This document shows positions 11,151-21,830 of a stretch of 64,000 nt of DNA, in pieces. Below the pieces are notes generated by a model. The model was not told the DNA's origin, made no database searches, and saw nothing but the letters and a program-made list of their open reading frames with translations. Within the stretch, counting starts at the first letter, position 1. Each line of letters begins with the position of its first letter. The translations under genes were made by a program, and so were the position numbers. Origin of the DNA: Carnegiea gigantea (lineage: Eukaryota; Streptophyta; Magnoliopsida; Caryophyllales; Cactaceae); the NCBI GenBank assembly GCA_029747015.1, contig JAKOGI010000053.1:287001-351000 (forward strand), written 5' to 3'.

Positions 11151-11693
11151 GCGAGCGGTCCTTAAAGGGGGACGACGACCTCCTTCCCTACCTTACGGGA
11201 CACCGCACAGGCGATGGAGTCTGTCAGGGACAACCTCCGCTGGTCTGTGAGGGAATCCTCAAGCCTTTGTCTGAACCTGCTCCCTTTGCATTTCATGGAT
11301 ACTGCCTCGAGTTCGACCATATTGTGGCGATGCAGTTTGCACATACTACCTATGTCCCTGAGATGGTGCAGGCTATCTTTTATGCCATGGTGATTAATGA
11401 CGCGGCAAAGCTAAGGCTCATTAGGAGGATGGGGGAGAGCCTGATGTGGGACTTATAGGAGCTGAGATGGGACATAATTGAAGCGTGGATGTTGTCTATT
11501 GAGGATAAGCTCAAAGATGCCCAGGCTTCTCGCCTGGTGGAGACAGTGTATAATCCTTGGTCACGCCCAGCAGTGACTTCGAGGTTGAGGGACGCGCCCC
11601 CCCTTCGAGTGACGAGGAGTAGTAGTAAGATACCTCTTCCCTTGTACGTCCCCCCTAAGAGGGGTGTGTGTAATCACAAATTTTGATAATAAA
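11151..11693 (+). pseudogene. Short-gene family copy C
   Basis: It carries ESVRDNLRWSVRES (from about 11212) in one frame. A shift then leads to YVPEMVQAIFYAMVINDAAKL and GESLMWDL, followed by TAG at 11456. Past the stop come LRWDIIEAWM and DKLKDAQAS. The 5' part before VRDN does not align with the start of B or D, so the true start is lost. AATAAA at 11688-11693 sits in TTTTGATAATAAAA, the same string as after copy A. The best-conserved block of the family, PEM-x-QAIFYA-x-V-x-N, is intact here. Confidence 0.6.
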
Positions 11694-11790
11694 ACACTGC
11701 CCCCTTTTCTTCCAGGACTAGACAATCCTTCGCCTTTATTGCTTATCATTTTATTTTTATTATTTTCATGAATAAGGTTCCTGCTCATAA

Positions 11791-11873
11791 GTGCCACATG
11801 TCGACGGTGGAATGGTTGGTGGATACCTCGGGAAGGGTAGTGCACTCCGGCCTGCTTCCTTCCCTATAAAAAG
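11791..11873 (+). promoter_or_regulatory. Promoter of short-gene copy D
   Basis: GTGCCACATG at 11791-11800 (a G-box-like site, one base from CACGTG) is followed 65 bp later by TATAAAAAG at 11865-11873 and, 78 bp after that, by the ATG at 11951. The same order and spacing (G-box, about 60 bp, TATA) appears before copy B and before the antisense gene near 13500. Assigned from sequence layout; no expression evidence. Confidence 0.5.
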
Positions 11874-11950
11874 GGGCGACGAGTATTCTTTATCATGTCA
11901 CATCCTGCCCACCTCCAATCCTTTAGAGAAGAGAGAGAAAGAAGAGGGAA

Positions 11951-12483
11951 ATGGTTCACTTTCCGAACTTCACTAGCACTGAGGTGGCGGCCGAATACGT
12001 TCGAGAAACCTTCTGATGGCTTCTGAGGGAGAACTCAGCTCAGCATCCGAGGCCCCTCCCTAAGGATCACCTTATCCTCTATCGGAGTTTCGACCTTGGC
12101 ATAGCTATAGAGTGTGCTCAGGACTCTAATATCCCCGAGATGCTGCAGGCGATCTTCTACATCGTGGTTGTGAACGAGGTTATGGAGCAGGATATTACGT
12201 GCAGAATCTCAGCGGGGTGCTTGATGTGGGCCTTGCAGTAGCTGCACTGGGATCCTTTCGAGCTTTGGCTAGAGAACGTCGAGTGTAGGCTCAGGGGAGC
12301 CCAAGCTTCGTGCTCTGTGAACCCACCTCCTGACCTCGCATCTTCTAGCGGTCCTATGGAAGCCTCGGGTTTAAGTGATGCTTTTCCTGTGTCAAGTGAC
12401 GTTGAGAAGGCATAGTAGTTTCCATTGTATTCTCTTTTTGTGCTTGCAGAGACACTATGTACTGATCTGGCTGGTGTAATAAA
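11951..12483 (+). pseudogene. Short-gene family copy D, most complete
   Basis: Starts MVHFPNFTSTEVAAEYVRET. A TGA stands where copies B and C have R in FRW. It continues with PRPLPKDHLILYRSFDLGIA, then IPEMLQAIFYIVVVNEVMEQ, LMWAL, a TAG, LHWDPFELWLENVECRLRGAQ, and a Ser/Pro-rich tail ending SSDVEKA before TAG at 12412. That is about 153 codons with two internal stops in one uninterrupted frame, so only point changes separate it from an open gene. AATAAA is at 12478-12483. I see no catalytic motif. It is helical in character, rich in W, E and L, with no membrane segment. Confidence 0.6.
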
Positions 12484-12536
12484 AGATCCTTTTACGACTC
12501 ACTTCTTTGTATCGTTTGTTTACATGCACGTGTTGT

Positions 12537-13440
12537 GACCGGCCGTGGGGCTATATTCTATGACCCTTGGCCCCCACCGGGGCTAGGAGTATAGCAACTG
12601 ATAGTGAGGTCGTGCTCTGAAACCCTAGCTCCCACAAGGGCTAAGAGTGTAGTGATCGGCCGCAGAGCAATGCTCTGAGGTCCATAGCCCCTACTGGGGC
12701 TGAGTGTAGCGTCCTGCCATAAGGCCATATCTGAGGACCCCTAAGCCCCTGTTATGGCTAAAACTGTAGTGACAGGCCATAAGGCCACGCTTGAGGACCC
12801 TTAGCCTCCCACTGGGGCTAAGGGTGTAGCGACTGGCCATAAGGCCGTGCTCAAGGACCCTTAGCCCCCACAGGGGCTAAGAGCGTGGCGACCGGCCTAA
12901 AGGCCGAGCTCTGGGACCCTCTTAGCCCACTGGGGCTAAGAGTATAGTGACCGGCCAAAAGGTCGTGCTATGGGACCCTTAGCCCCCACTGAGGCTAAGT
13001 GTGTAGAAACTGGCCATAAGGTCGCGCTCTGGGACCCTTAACCCCCACTGGGGCTAAGAATGTAGCGACCGACCATGAGGCCATACTCTGGGACCCTTCG
13101 CCTTCACTGGGGCTAAGAGTGTTGCGACCGGTCGTGAGGTCGTGCTTTAGGACCCTTAGCCTCCACTGGGGCTAAGAGTGTAGTGACTGGCCGTAAGGCC
13201 ATGCTTTGGGACCCTTAACCCCCACTAGGGCTAAGAGTGTAGCGACCGGCCATAAGATCGTGCTGTAGGACTCTTAGCCCCCACTGGGGCTAAGGGTGTA
13301 GCGACCGGCTGTTGGGTTGTGCTCTGGGACCCTTAGCCCCCACTGGGATTAAGAGTGTAGAGACCGGTCATGGGGCCGTGCTCAAGGGCCCCTAGCCCCT
13401 GGGGCTAGGCGTATAGCGACTGGCCATAAGGCAGTGCACT
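12537..13440 (+). repeat. 59-bp tandem repeat, block 1
   Basis: About 15 units of roughly 59 bp, diverged from each other. Each contains CTTAGCCCC-N4-GGGGCTAAG (a 9-bp perfect inverted repeat) and, about 30 bp away, a CGGCC-ATAA-GGCCG-like inverted repeat. Tat-lineage retrotransposons are known to carry tandem repeats in the untranslated part downstream of pol, which fits the position here. Confidence 0.9.
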
Positions 13441-13498
13441 TGGAGGTCTGTTCTCCCCAAAGGTCTAGGGTTTCTTGCTAGTGAAGAGGTGATAACAG

Positions 13499-13579
13499 GG
13501 TGCCACGTGGCACCAGTTGGGAGGGGTTGCACCTTTTGGGTGTCTCGGGAGGAGTGTTCCCCCTCCTCCCTCTATATAA
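13499..13579 (+). promoter_or_regulatory. Promoter of the antisense gene
   Basis: GGTGCCACGTGGCACC (13499-13514) is a perfect 16-bp palindrome with a G-box core. TATATAA follows at 13573-13579, about 60 bp later. The TATA is in the right orientation for the plus-strand reading frames that start near 13844. Function is inferred. Confidence 0.55.
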
Positions 13580-13843
13580 GGGTCTAGATTCGGAAGAAAA
13601 GGTCATTTTCTCATCGTATATTTAAACTATCTAAATAGAGAAACAATTTCTATAGAGAGAGGCGTTGCCCCCTTCCTCATTCTACATTCAAACTCACTGT
13701 AGCGTCCCGAGCTCCTCCCTCGTATCTTCGAAGGCTTTGCTTCAATATTCATCCTCATCTTCAAACTACCTCCTTGAATCTTCATCTTCTACAAGTACAC
13801 CCTCGTGCCCCTTCCAAGCATTCGTTTGTTGTACTTGTAAATT

Positions 13844-16460
13844 ATGTCATCGTCTTGCTCATTCAGTGGGGAGTTCCTGAAGGGTTGGCTGGTCCCTAAG
13901 TGGAGGGCCGCCATCTGCAATTCCCTAGCCTCCCGGCCTTTATTGATGGTCGGGTGATTACGGGCGTCCCCTGAAAGAATCAATGTAGGGAACCTAAAAA
14001 GATTCCCTACACGGTGCCTCTTTTTGAACCGAGCACTCCCTTGTGGTCTAGCTCTGAGCATTCCTCTGCCCTTAGCATCCTTAGTCCTGAGGTGGAGATC
14101 TTATACCCATGGGAGATCACCATTGCTGACTATATGACTGATTTTCAGATACGAAGAATGGCAAAAACCAAGTCCACTCCCCGCATCAGGTCTCCAGACG
14201 AATAGTCGGCTGAGGGTGCATAAGATAATCCCTTTTTTGCCCCAAGCTCATTAAAACCAGGGGCCGAGGTGGCCTCCTCCACTAGTACTAGCTCCACCTC
14301 AGGGGGACCTCCTCCTCCTCTTCTGATAGGTTGTCGAGACATTCGTCCTCGGAGGGGGCATCGACGAGCTCCTTGTCCCACAAAGGGCCTTCTACTTCGG
14401 GCAAGTTGGCACTTAAAAGGAAAGGCAGTTCTCCTATGGGACTAGCTCCTGAGATTGTAGCGAAGAGACCAGAGTTCCCGAGGGCCCCAACCTGCTCGGA
14501 CCCATAGGATGGTCTAGGCAGTCACTTTCCCGACCCTAAGGTTGTTCCTACGTTAAAGAGGACGGCCCTAAAAAAATAATACCTCTTGCCTGCAGGGTAT
14601 ACCTTCGTAATCCCCGAGGCCGATGCAACCGTGAACGAGCCCCATACCAAATGTATAGCAGTTTATCGCGCGGTACTCAACTACAATCTCAAATTCCCTC
14701 TTCACCCGGTGATTGAAGAGATTTTGAACAAGTACGAACTAGCGCCCGCGCCGGTTGTGCCAACATCATGGCACAACATTTGCTCTTTTATCATGACTTG
14801 CGAACTATGCGGCCTCACCTGTTCGGCACGAGCGTTTAGTCTCGTATATATCGTCCAAAGGGCTCCCAAGGAGACCGGGTACTTGGGATGGTATTGTTTT
14901 AATAAAACGTTGAGATTCATGACAGCCATCGAGAAGAAGTCAAAGGTGAAGTATTGGAAATATAACTTCCTCTTTGTCTTCCAAGAGTCAGGTTGGGGAA
15001 ATATTCCTGAATGAAACGAGGGTAAACCCGTTAGGAACCCCTTCGGGGATCCCACGGCTGAAGAGAGAAAAATGGCCTGCTACTTCCAATTCTACATACG
15101 GGAGGATGATAAGCCCCGACCGATCCCCAAGTTTATGACTCAGGCAATAGAATCGGTGAAGGGCCCTGAGAGGAGGAGGAACAAGTTTAGTGGCATGGAA
15201 CGTTTGAATTGGCTCCCCAAGTTAAAGTTTTTCGAAAACGACTTCTTCTTTGCCGCGTCAGGCCTTTTGATCCTTAAGAATTTTTCTTGAGGTATTGGCC
15301 ATCCCTATGTTAGTCAACCTTTCTATTTGGTTCTGACCTGACTTCTCTTTTGTTTTATGCAGAGCAAGCGAGGGCGAGGTTGACGGTCTTTGAGATCGGG
15401 GACACTGCTCCTAAGCAAGTGGCAGCCAATGCCGAGCACCGTCCGGAAGAGGAGAGGTAGCGCCTTATAAACTAGCAAGCCAAGAAGGTACATTTTAGAA
15501 CCTTGTTTTCCCCCTTTACATCATGACCCCTAGTTTGGAGTAAACTGACAAGTTATTTTGACCGAACCCCCTCTAGTACCATATGGAAAGAAGCCCACAA
15601 TCAGCTTACTGGTCCGCGAGCGCCAACAAACCAAGGGCCGTCTTGATGAAACTGCGGCATCCGCTCTTACCCAAGCGGGGGAAGCAGGAGCCGAACAGTC
15701 TACCCCTTGGCACTCTGGAAGCCGGTCAGCTAGGGACCATACCCTCAGTCCCCAAGAGCACACCGCCCCCTCTAAGACCGTGGGGATTACTTCATAGGCC
15801 GTCAGCAGTTCTCCCCCAAGTGCCCAGCGGCCGTCCACCTTTATCAAGGCCGACCCCGTGGCCAAGCTTTCACTTATCCAGGACTTAGTTAAGTCCTGGG
15901 ACTTGACGACCTTAGGCACCTCGGATCCCCCCAAGATTATCGAGGAGGAGGTGACAATGAAAGAAGAGTTCGCTTGCGGGGTGAGAGCCACGGCAGAGTG
16001 CCAAAGGATAGAGGGACTGGCGACCCAGTACTAGCTGTGCTGGGAAAAACTGAAGGCTGAACAAGATGCCCAAGAGGCCAAGAAGAAAGACCTGCAGCGC
16101 CATCTAGAGGAGGCGCTTTCAAAGGCCAAGGCTAAGGGCACTGCAGAGGCTGAAAGGGCGGCTCAAGCTAAGGAGCAAGGCTATCAGCAGGCCCATGCCA
16201 ATAGCTTAGGGTATCTGTGCAAGGTCTTGGTGGCGCTGGCCCAAGAATTTCAGGAGGATAGCTACTTCGAGGCCTACCTCCACTACGTCAACGAGCGTCA
16301 GTGGGCCAACGACGAGGACCGAGACCCCAAGGAGGTGGAGTTTCTTCCTCCTTCCGGTGAGGGTGATGGTACAGGGGATGAGGTAACTAACCCCTTGGAT
16401 GCTGATGTCGGGGCTTCTGAAGATGAGGGTCGTGAGGGTAATGGAAAGCCTGATATGTAA
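13844..16460 (+). pseudogene. Antisense gene of the Tat element (Transposase_28-like)
   Basis: A plus-strand gene lying antisense to the Tat pol. The frame from 14586 has YNLKFPLHPVIEEILNKYEL and PTSWHNICSFIMTCELCG, the pattern of the family annotated as putative gypsy-type transposon protein (Transposase_28), found in plant Tat/Ogre-type elements. After TGA at 15012 it goes on to 15288 (NWLPKLKFFENDFFFA). A likely intron runs 15293-15361: GT...AG, phase-compatible with QARARLTVFEIGDTAPKQ. The 3' part (15550-16460) has a Lys/Glu/Ala-rich coiled coil near 16050-16200 and ends YFEAYLHYVNERQ, RDPKEVEFLPPS. Stops occur throughout. The first part (13844-14580) is in shifted frames. Confidence 0.65.
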
Positions 16461-16689
16461 CCCCCTTCTTTTTCCTTGTTCTTTCTTCTTCGTCTTCTTC
16501 TTCTTTTTCTTTTAAGGCTGTATTCGCACTTTGTTAATGAGAAACGTTCATTTTTGACAGCCATGCCTCTTTTGTTGATCATTCTTCTATTACGTACTTG
16601 TTCTTTCGTTTTAGCCTGTATTTTCAATCTTCATACGCCGTAGGTAGTAGCCCCCAAGCGAAAGAACAAGTAATGCGTCATTTTGGTCG

Positions 16690-18095
16690 AGGACTGAGAG
16701 ACCCTTAGCCCCTGGGGCTAAGCGTGTAGCGACTGGTCGTAAGCCCGTGCTTTGGGACCCTTAGCCCTCACTGGGCTAAGAGTGTAGCGACCAGCCATAA
16801 GGTCGTGTTCTGAGACCCTTAGCCCCTACCGGGGCTAAGAGTACAGCGATCGGCCATAAGGCTGCGACCCTTAGCCCCCCTGGGGCTAAGAGTGTAGCGA
16901 CCGGCTATACGCCCGTGCTTTGGAACCCTTAGCCCTTACTAGGACTAAGAGTGTAGCGACCGAACCCTTAGCCCCTACTGGAGCTAAGAGTGTAGCGACT
17001 GACCATAAGAACGTGCTCTGAAACCCTTAGCCCCCACTGGCGCTGAGAGTGTAGTAACCGGCCGAAAGACCGTGCTCTAGGACCCTTAGCCTCCACTGGG
17101 GCTAAGAGTGTAGTGACCGGCCATAAGGCCCTGCTCTGACACCTTTAACCCCACTGGGGCTAAGAGTGTAGCGACCGATCGACAGCTCGTGCTGTGTTAC
17201 CCTTAGCACCCACTAAGGCTAAGAGTGTAGCGATTGGCCATAAGGCCATGCTCTGAGACCCTTAGCCCCCACTGAGGCTAAAATGCAGCGATCGGCCGTA
17301 AGGCCATGCTCTTGGTCCTTTAGCCCCCGCTGGGGGTAAGAGTGTAGCGACCCGGCCAAAAGGCAGTGCTGTGGGACCCTTAACCTCAACTGAGGCTAGG
17401 AGTTTAGCGACCGACCGCAAAGCCGTACTCTGGGACCCTTAGTCCCCACTGGGGCTAAGAGTGTAGCGACCGATCGAAAGGTCGTGCTGTGGTACCCTTA
17501 GCCCCAATTGAAGTCGTGCTCTGAGACCCTTAGCCCCCACTGAGGCTAAGAGTGTAGCGACCGGCCGTAAGGCCGTGCTCTGGGGCCCTTAGTGCCCACT
17601 GGCAACCGTCCGAAAGGCCGTACTATGGGACCCTTAGCCCCCACTGAGGCTAAGAGTGTAGTGACCGGCTATAAGGCTGTGCTCTGGGACCCTTGGCCCC
17701 TACTGGGGCTAAGAGTGTAGCGACCGGCCGTGAAGTCGTGCTCTGAGACCCTTGGCCCCCACTAGGGCTAAGAGTGTAACGACCGGCCGTAAGGCCATGC
17801 TCTGGGACCATTAGCCCCCATTGGGGCTAAGAGTATAGCGATCGGCTGTGAGGCCATGCTCTGGGACCCTTAGCCCTCACTGGGGCTAAGAGTGTAGCAA
17901 CCGGATGTAAAGCCGTGCTCTTGGACTCTTAGCCCCTACTGGAGCTAAGAGTGTAGCGACTAGCTGTAAGGTCGTGCTCTGTGACCCTTAGCCGCCCCTG
18001 GGGCTAAGGGTATAGTGATCGGCTGTAAGGCCGTGCTTTGGGACCCTTAGCCCCCACTTGGGTTAAGAGTGTAGCGACCGGCCATAAGGCTATGT
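16690..18095 (+). repeat. 59-bp tandem repeat, block 2
   Basis: About 24 units of the same repeat as at 12537-13440, with the same two inverted repeats per unit. It lies between the end of the antisense gene (16460) and the integrase end (about 18290 on the minus strand). A few units are truncated, for example near 16950 and 17510-17600. Confidence 0.9.
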
Positions 18096-18289
18096 CCATG
18101 GAAAGGTAAGATTGCCTATGAATGCGAAGATGGCCACTGTAGGCTTTTTATTTCTCGTAATCAAGGACTACATAACCAATGGATGTAAACAAAAGCGTGA
18201 CCTTAAGTTCCTCAGGTTGCTGCTATACCAGGTTCGTGGCATGGGAGAGCCACTAATGATCTCGAGGCGATACATTCCGGGGCGGACTT

Positions 18290-19188
18290 GAGAAGCAACT
18301 TTGTATGGGTCTTCCCAATTGGCAGTGAGTTTACCATGTTCTCCTGCACGAGCTACGGCTTCTATGTGCCGGAGAACAAGGTCGCCTGCATGAATCGGTT
18401 ATAAGCACACTGTGTAGTCCTACAGGCGGAAGATGCAGAGCTTGTAAAGGGCTTCCCAAAGGAGAGCATTGCCACGGATGGAGGAGAGGAGGTCCAAGGC
18501 TTCTTAGACGCTGTATTGTTCAACTCTTCTTGGAAAGTTGTCCACCGATGAGTGTGGAGAGCGACTTCTACCGGTAGAACAGCCTCAGATCCATAAGTTA
18601 ACATGAAGGGGGTCTCGCCAGTGGTGGTTTTCTCAGTAGTGCGGAGGGATCATCGAACATCGTGTAGTTCGTTCGCCCACTTTCCCTTTGCATCGTCAAG
18701 TTTCTTCTGTAGGCCATGGAGGATAGACTTATTGGCCGCTTCGACTTGGCCATTGGTCTGGGAATGTGCAACGGCGGTGAACCGAGCTTGGCAGCCTAAA
18801 TTGCTGAGATAGACGGTGAGCTTATTGCTATCGAACTGTTGGCCACGGCCTCAGCCTCTGTCCACTTGGTGAAGTAGGCTACCGCTACAAAGAGATACTT
18901 TCGCTGCCCCATAGCCTTGTGGAAAGGGCCGAGAATATCCATTCCCCATGTGGTGAACGGCAGGGGGCTGACGATTGACGTCATGGGGGTGGAGGGGTCT
19001 CGTTGGATGGGGGCGAACTTCTGGCATTTGTCACAGACCCGCACTAGCGTCATGGTATCCTCCCGCAAGCTAGGCCAATAGTAGCCAGTTCGAATGTCTG
19101 TCACAGCTAGGGCGTGACCTCCGGTATGTGTGCTGTAAATGCCTTCGTGCAGCTCTTCCAGTATCTTTCTCCCTTCCTCCAGGGTCAC
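18290..19188 (-). pseudogene. Tat integrase, broken
   Basis: Integrase inserts the DNA copy into the genome. Reading from 19188: a His/His...Cys/Cys zinc module (HEGIYSTH, then CDKCQKF) and the first catalytic Asp in WGMDILGP. The sequence then jumps near 18840 from KWTEAEAVA straight to FDSNKLTVYLSNL, so the block that should hold the second Asp (TDNG) is missing. NGQVEAANK, with the catalytic Glu, is present near 18745, then LTYGSEAVLPVEV near 18600. The C-terminal part (GDLVLRHIEA, LTANWEDPYKV) is in another frame near 18400-18300. It cannot be functional. Confidence 0.8.
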
Positions 19189-19467
19189 ACAACGTAGGAG
19201 GGGCCGGACAAAAGATCTCTTTTATAGGATCCCCTTGTATAGGATAAACCAGTCCGACCTCTTCTTCACTCTATCTGCTTATTTGGGATCCACGGGAAGG
19301 GTACCGTCAGTGAGATACGCACGGATAGAATCCATTCATGTCGAGCTTCTGTCTAACCACAACACTTCATGTGGATTAATACTCCTCTCGGTCAGGGTCT
19401 CCCACTGAATGTTTTTAGGCTTCTCGTTATCGAACGAGCTTGCCAGTTTAGACAGGGCATCAGCCTG

Positions 19468-19854
19468 TCAGTTCTGTGAGCAAGGGATGTGTGTGATCGC
19501 AAAGTGCTTTAGTAACTTAGTCACCTCCCGTACCTGCCGAACATATGCGTCCTTGGTGTCATCATTTGCCTCATATGCGCCGTTGAGCTGGCTGATGGAG
19601 TCAGAGAAAGCTTGCACAGAGTTCATCCCTGTAGTGTAACATTGCTCTATTCCTGCGATGAGGGCTTTGTACTCTGCATCATTGTTGGACGCTTTGAACA
19701 TGAACTTCAAAGCGTGCTCGTATTGTACCCCGGTGGGAATTTCAATAATGAGGCCGGCCCCACTCCCATCCTTGGTTGGCGAGCCGTCTACATAAAAGTT
19801 CCAGGCCCGCGCGTGTAAATCACCTTCCTCGGCTAGCATCATATTCTCAGCCAA
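19468..19854 (-). pseudogene. Tat second (archaeal-type) RNase H
   Basis: A 128-residue segment with the acidic residues of RNase H: FYVDGSPTKDGSGAGL (first Asp), NNDAEYKALIAGIE (Glu) and AFSDSISQLNG (Asp), ending HIPCSQN. A second RNase H of this kind after the usual RT-linked one is a hallmark of the Tat lineage. The segment is bounded by stops, so it is part of a broken polyprotein; the motifs themselves look intact. Confidence 0.85.
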
Positions 19855-19869
19855 AAAGTCAACTAGCGC

Positions 19870-20151
19870 CTAGGTTTTGATGGTCCGTCGTGGTTCGAAG
19901 GCCAACTCATAGCGTGATAGCCCGACGGCCCATTTCAAGAGCTGTCCTGAGGCATCTAACTTTTGAAGGACGTTCTTTAGTGGTTGATCGGTTATGACCA
20001 AGATCTTGTGAGCCTCAAAGTAGGGCCTCAGCTTCCGACTAGCCATCACTAGGGCATAGGGAAACTTCTCTATAAGAGGATAGTTTAATTCCGCCCCCGC
20101 CAAGGCATGACTCACGTAGTACATAGGGATCTGCTCCTTAGCCCTTTCCAA
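19870..20151 (-). pseudogene. Tat RT-linked RNase H
   Basis: Frame with YYVSHALAGAELNYPLIEK, ALVMASRKLRPYF, HKILVITDQPLKNVLQK and LKWAVGLSRYELAFEPR, the connection/RNase H module directly after RT in plant gypsy elements. It precedes the archaeal-type RNase H by 15 bases plus a stop (TAG) at 19869-19871. Part of one ancestral pol frame. Confidence 0.85.
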
Positions 20152-20283
20152 TATGCGAACAGCGCTAACCGCGTGCTCTGAAACGGCTAGATACAGGACT
20201 AGAACTTCCCCCTCCAGGGGACTGGTGAATTTGGGTAGCTGAGCCAGGTAGGTCTTTAATGCTTGGAAGGCCTCGTCAGCCTA

Positions 20284-21229
20284 CTAGTCGCAACTGAAAT
20301 TGCCCCGCTGTCGTAAGACGCAGAAGAATGGCAGGCACTTGTCTACGGACCGGGCCATAAATCGGCCCAAGGAGGATATGCAGCTGGTTAGGCGTTGCAC
20401 TTCTCTTACACTCCGTGGAGGCTTCATGTCGAGAATGGCTTGGATCTTGTCCAGGTTAGCTTCGATTCTGCGGCCGCTGATCATGAACCCTAGAAATTTG
20501 CCCGACCGTACCCCAAACACACACTTCTTGGGGTTAAGCTTCATGCTAAAGGCCCGTAGTATATCGAATGTCTTCCTTAAATCATGGTCATGATCCCTAT
20601 TGGTCTTGCTTTTTACTATCATGTCATCAACGTAGACCTCCATGGTCTTGCCAATAAGGGGTTTGAACAGTTTGTTAACCAAGCATTGGTAAGTGGCCCC
20701 TGCGTTCTTTAATCCAAAAGGCATCATCTTGTAACAGTGCAGGCCACGGTCCGTGATGAACGTAGTCTTTTCCTCATCTTCCGGGCAGAGAGGTATCTGG
20801 TGGTACCCGGAGAAAGCGTCCATAAAACTCAATAAGGCATGCCCAGCCGTGGCATCCACCAACTTGTCAATCTTCGGCAGTGGGTAGCTATCCTTTAGGC
20901 AAACCTTGCTCAAATCCGTGCAATCCGCACACATTCTCCACGTCCCATTGGGTTTCTTCACTAACACCACATTCGAGATCCACTCAGGGTATTGGCATTC
21001 TCGAATGAACCCAACTTCTAGCCTTCTTTACTTCGGCATTGGCAGCGGCCGCTCTCTCTGGGCCCATATGGCACTTTTTTTGGACGACCGGCCTGTGATG
21101 AGGGTCCACGTTCAGCCGGTGTTTAATAACAGTTGGGGCGATGCCGGGCATTTCCTCAGGTCCAAATGCGAAGACATCTCTATATTCATGTAGGAGCGAG
21201 AACAGTGATTGCTGATCGAGGGTTGTCAT
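20284..21229 (-). pseudogene. Tat reverse transcriptase
   Basis: The N-terminal piece (21229-20984) has FSLLHEYRDVFAFGPEEMPG and HRLNVDPHHRPVVQKK. The main piece (20970-20284) has MVLVKKPNGTWRMCADCTDL, DSYPLPKIDKLVD, FMDAFSGYHQI, MMPFGLKNAGATYQ, the catalytic YVDDMIV (20621-20634) and FLGFMISGR. A frame change near 20975-20990 separates the pieces, in the (V)GFI-EC-YPEWISNVVLV region. All main RT blocks are recognisable. Confidence 0.9.
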
Positions 21230-21549
21230 ATCTCGATCCAGCTAAACTGTGTGCTCAGGTCGTTCCTCCTCAAGTAGAACTTGCTCCATATCACTTGCAG
21301 CCTCCGGTCGAGGCCGCGAGGGTTCCACCGAGGTGAGGGAGTGGATGACCAATGCTTCAGGGACCGTGGTGGCTGGTCCAGCCCTTGCACGCTTCCCCGC
21401 TTGGGACGGTCTATCAGGCCAGTGCTCCTTCGTTCGCTCTACCAGGGGTCGAACGCTCACCAAGTAACACTTCTGGGCCGTCCGTTGATCCCCATGCATT
21501 TCACCGATGCTTCCGTCATTAGCCTCAAATTAGAGCTGGAGGAGGTATG

Positions 21550-21830
21550 TGGCGATGACAGCTTTCACCTTGTGAAGGGCTGGACATCCTAGGATCATAT
21601 TATAGGCCGTGGGTATGTCAACCACCAAGAAGTCAACCTCTAGGTTCTTGGCTTTAAGCTTATCATCAAAGCGTACAGGGAGGCGAATCATACTAGTGGG
21701 ATTCACCTCCTACCCGTTGAAACCCAAGATGGGGTGCACCAAGGGGACAATGTCACGTCCTGGGTGCGCGAGCTTCTTCAAGCAATCCCAGATGATGATG
21801 TCAATGGAGCTACCCGTGTCAATCAGAATT
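21550..21830 (-). pseudogene. Tat aspartic protease
   Basis: The minus strand reads ILIDTGSSIDIIIWD, with the active-site DTGSS at 21806-21820. After a TAG in GFNG*EVNP come DFLVVDIPTAYNMILGCPAL, the second conserved half, ending near 21560. The order gag, protease, RT, RNase H, integrase is the Ty3/gypsy order. Confidence 0.8.

Noticed and set aside
15530..15991. Open minus-strand frame of 153 codons
   Set aside because: It lies opposite the coiled-coil part of the antisense gene, whose plus-strand frame has recognisable downstream conservation. It is a shadow caused by high GC.
12537..18095. CRISPR-like array
   Set aside because: Units are contiguous and diverged with no unique spacers, and the context is a plant retrotransposon.
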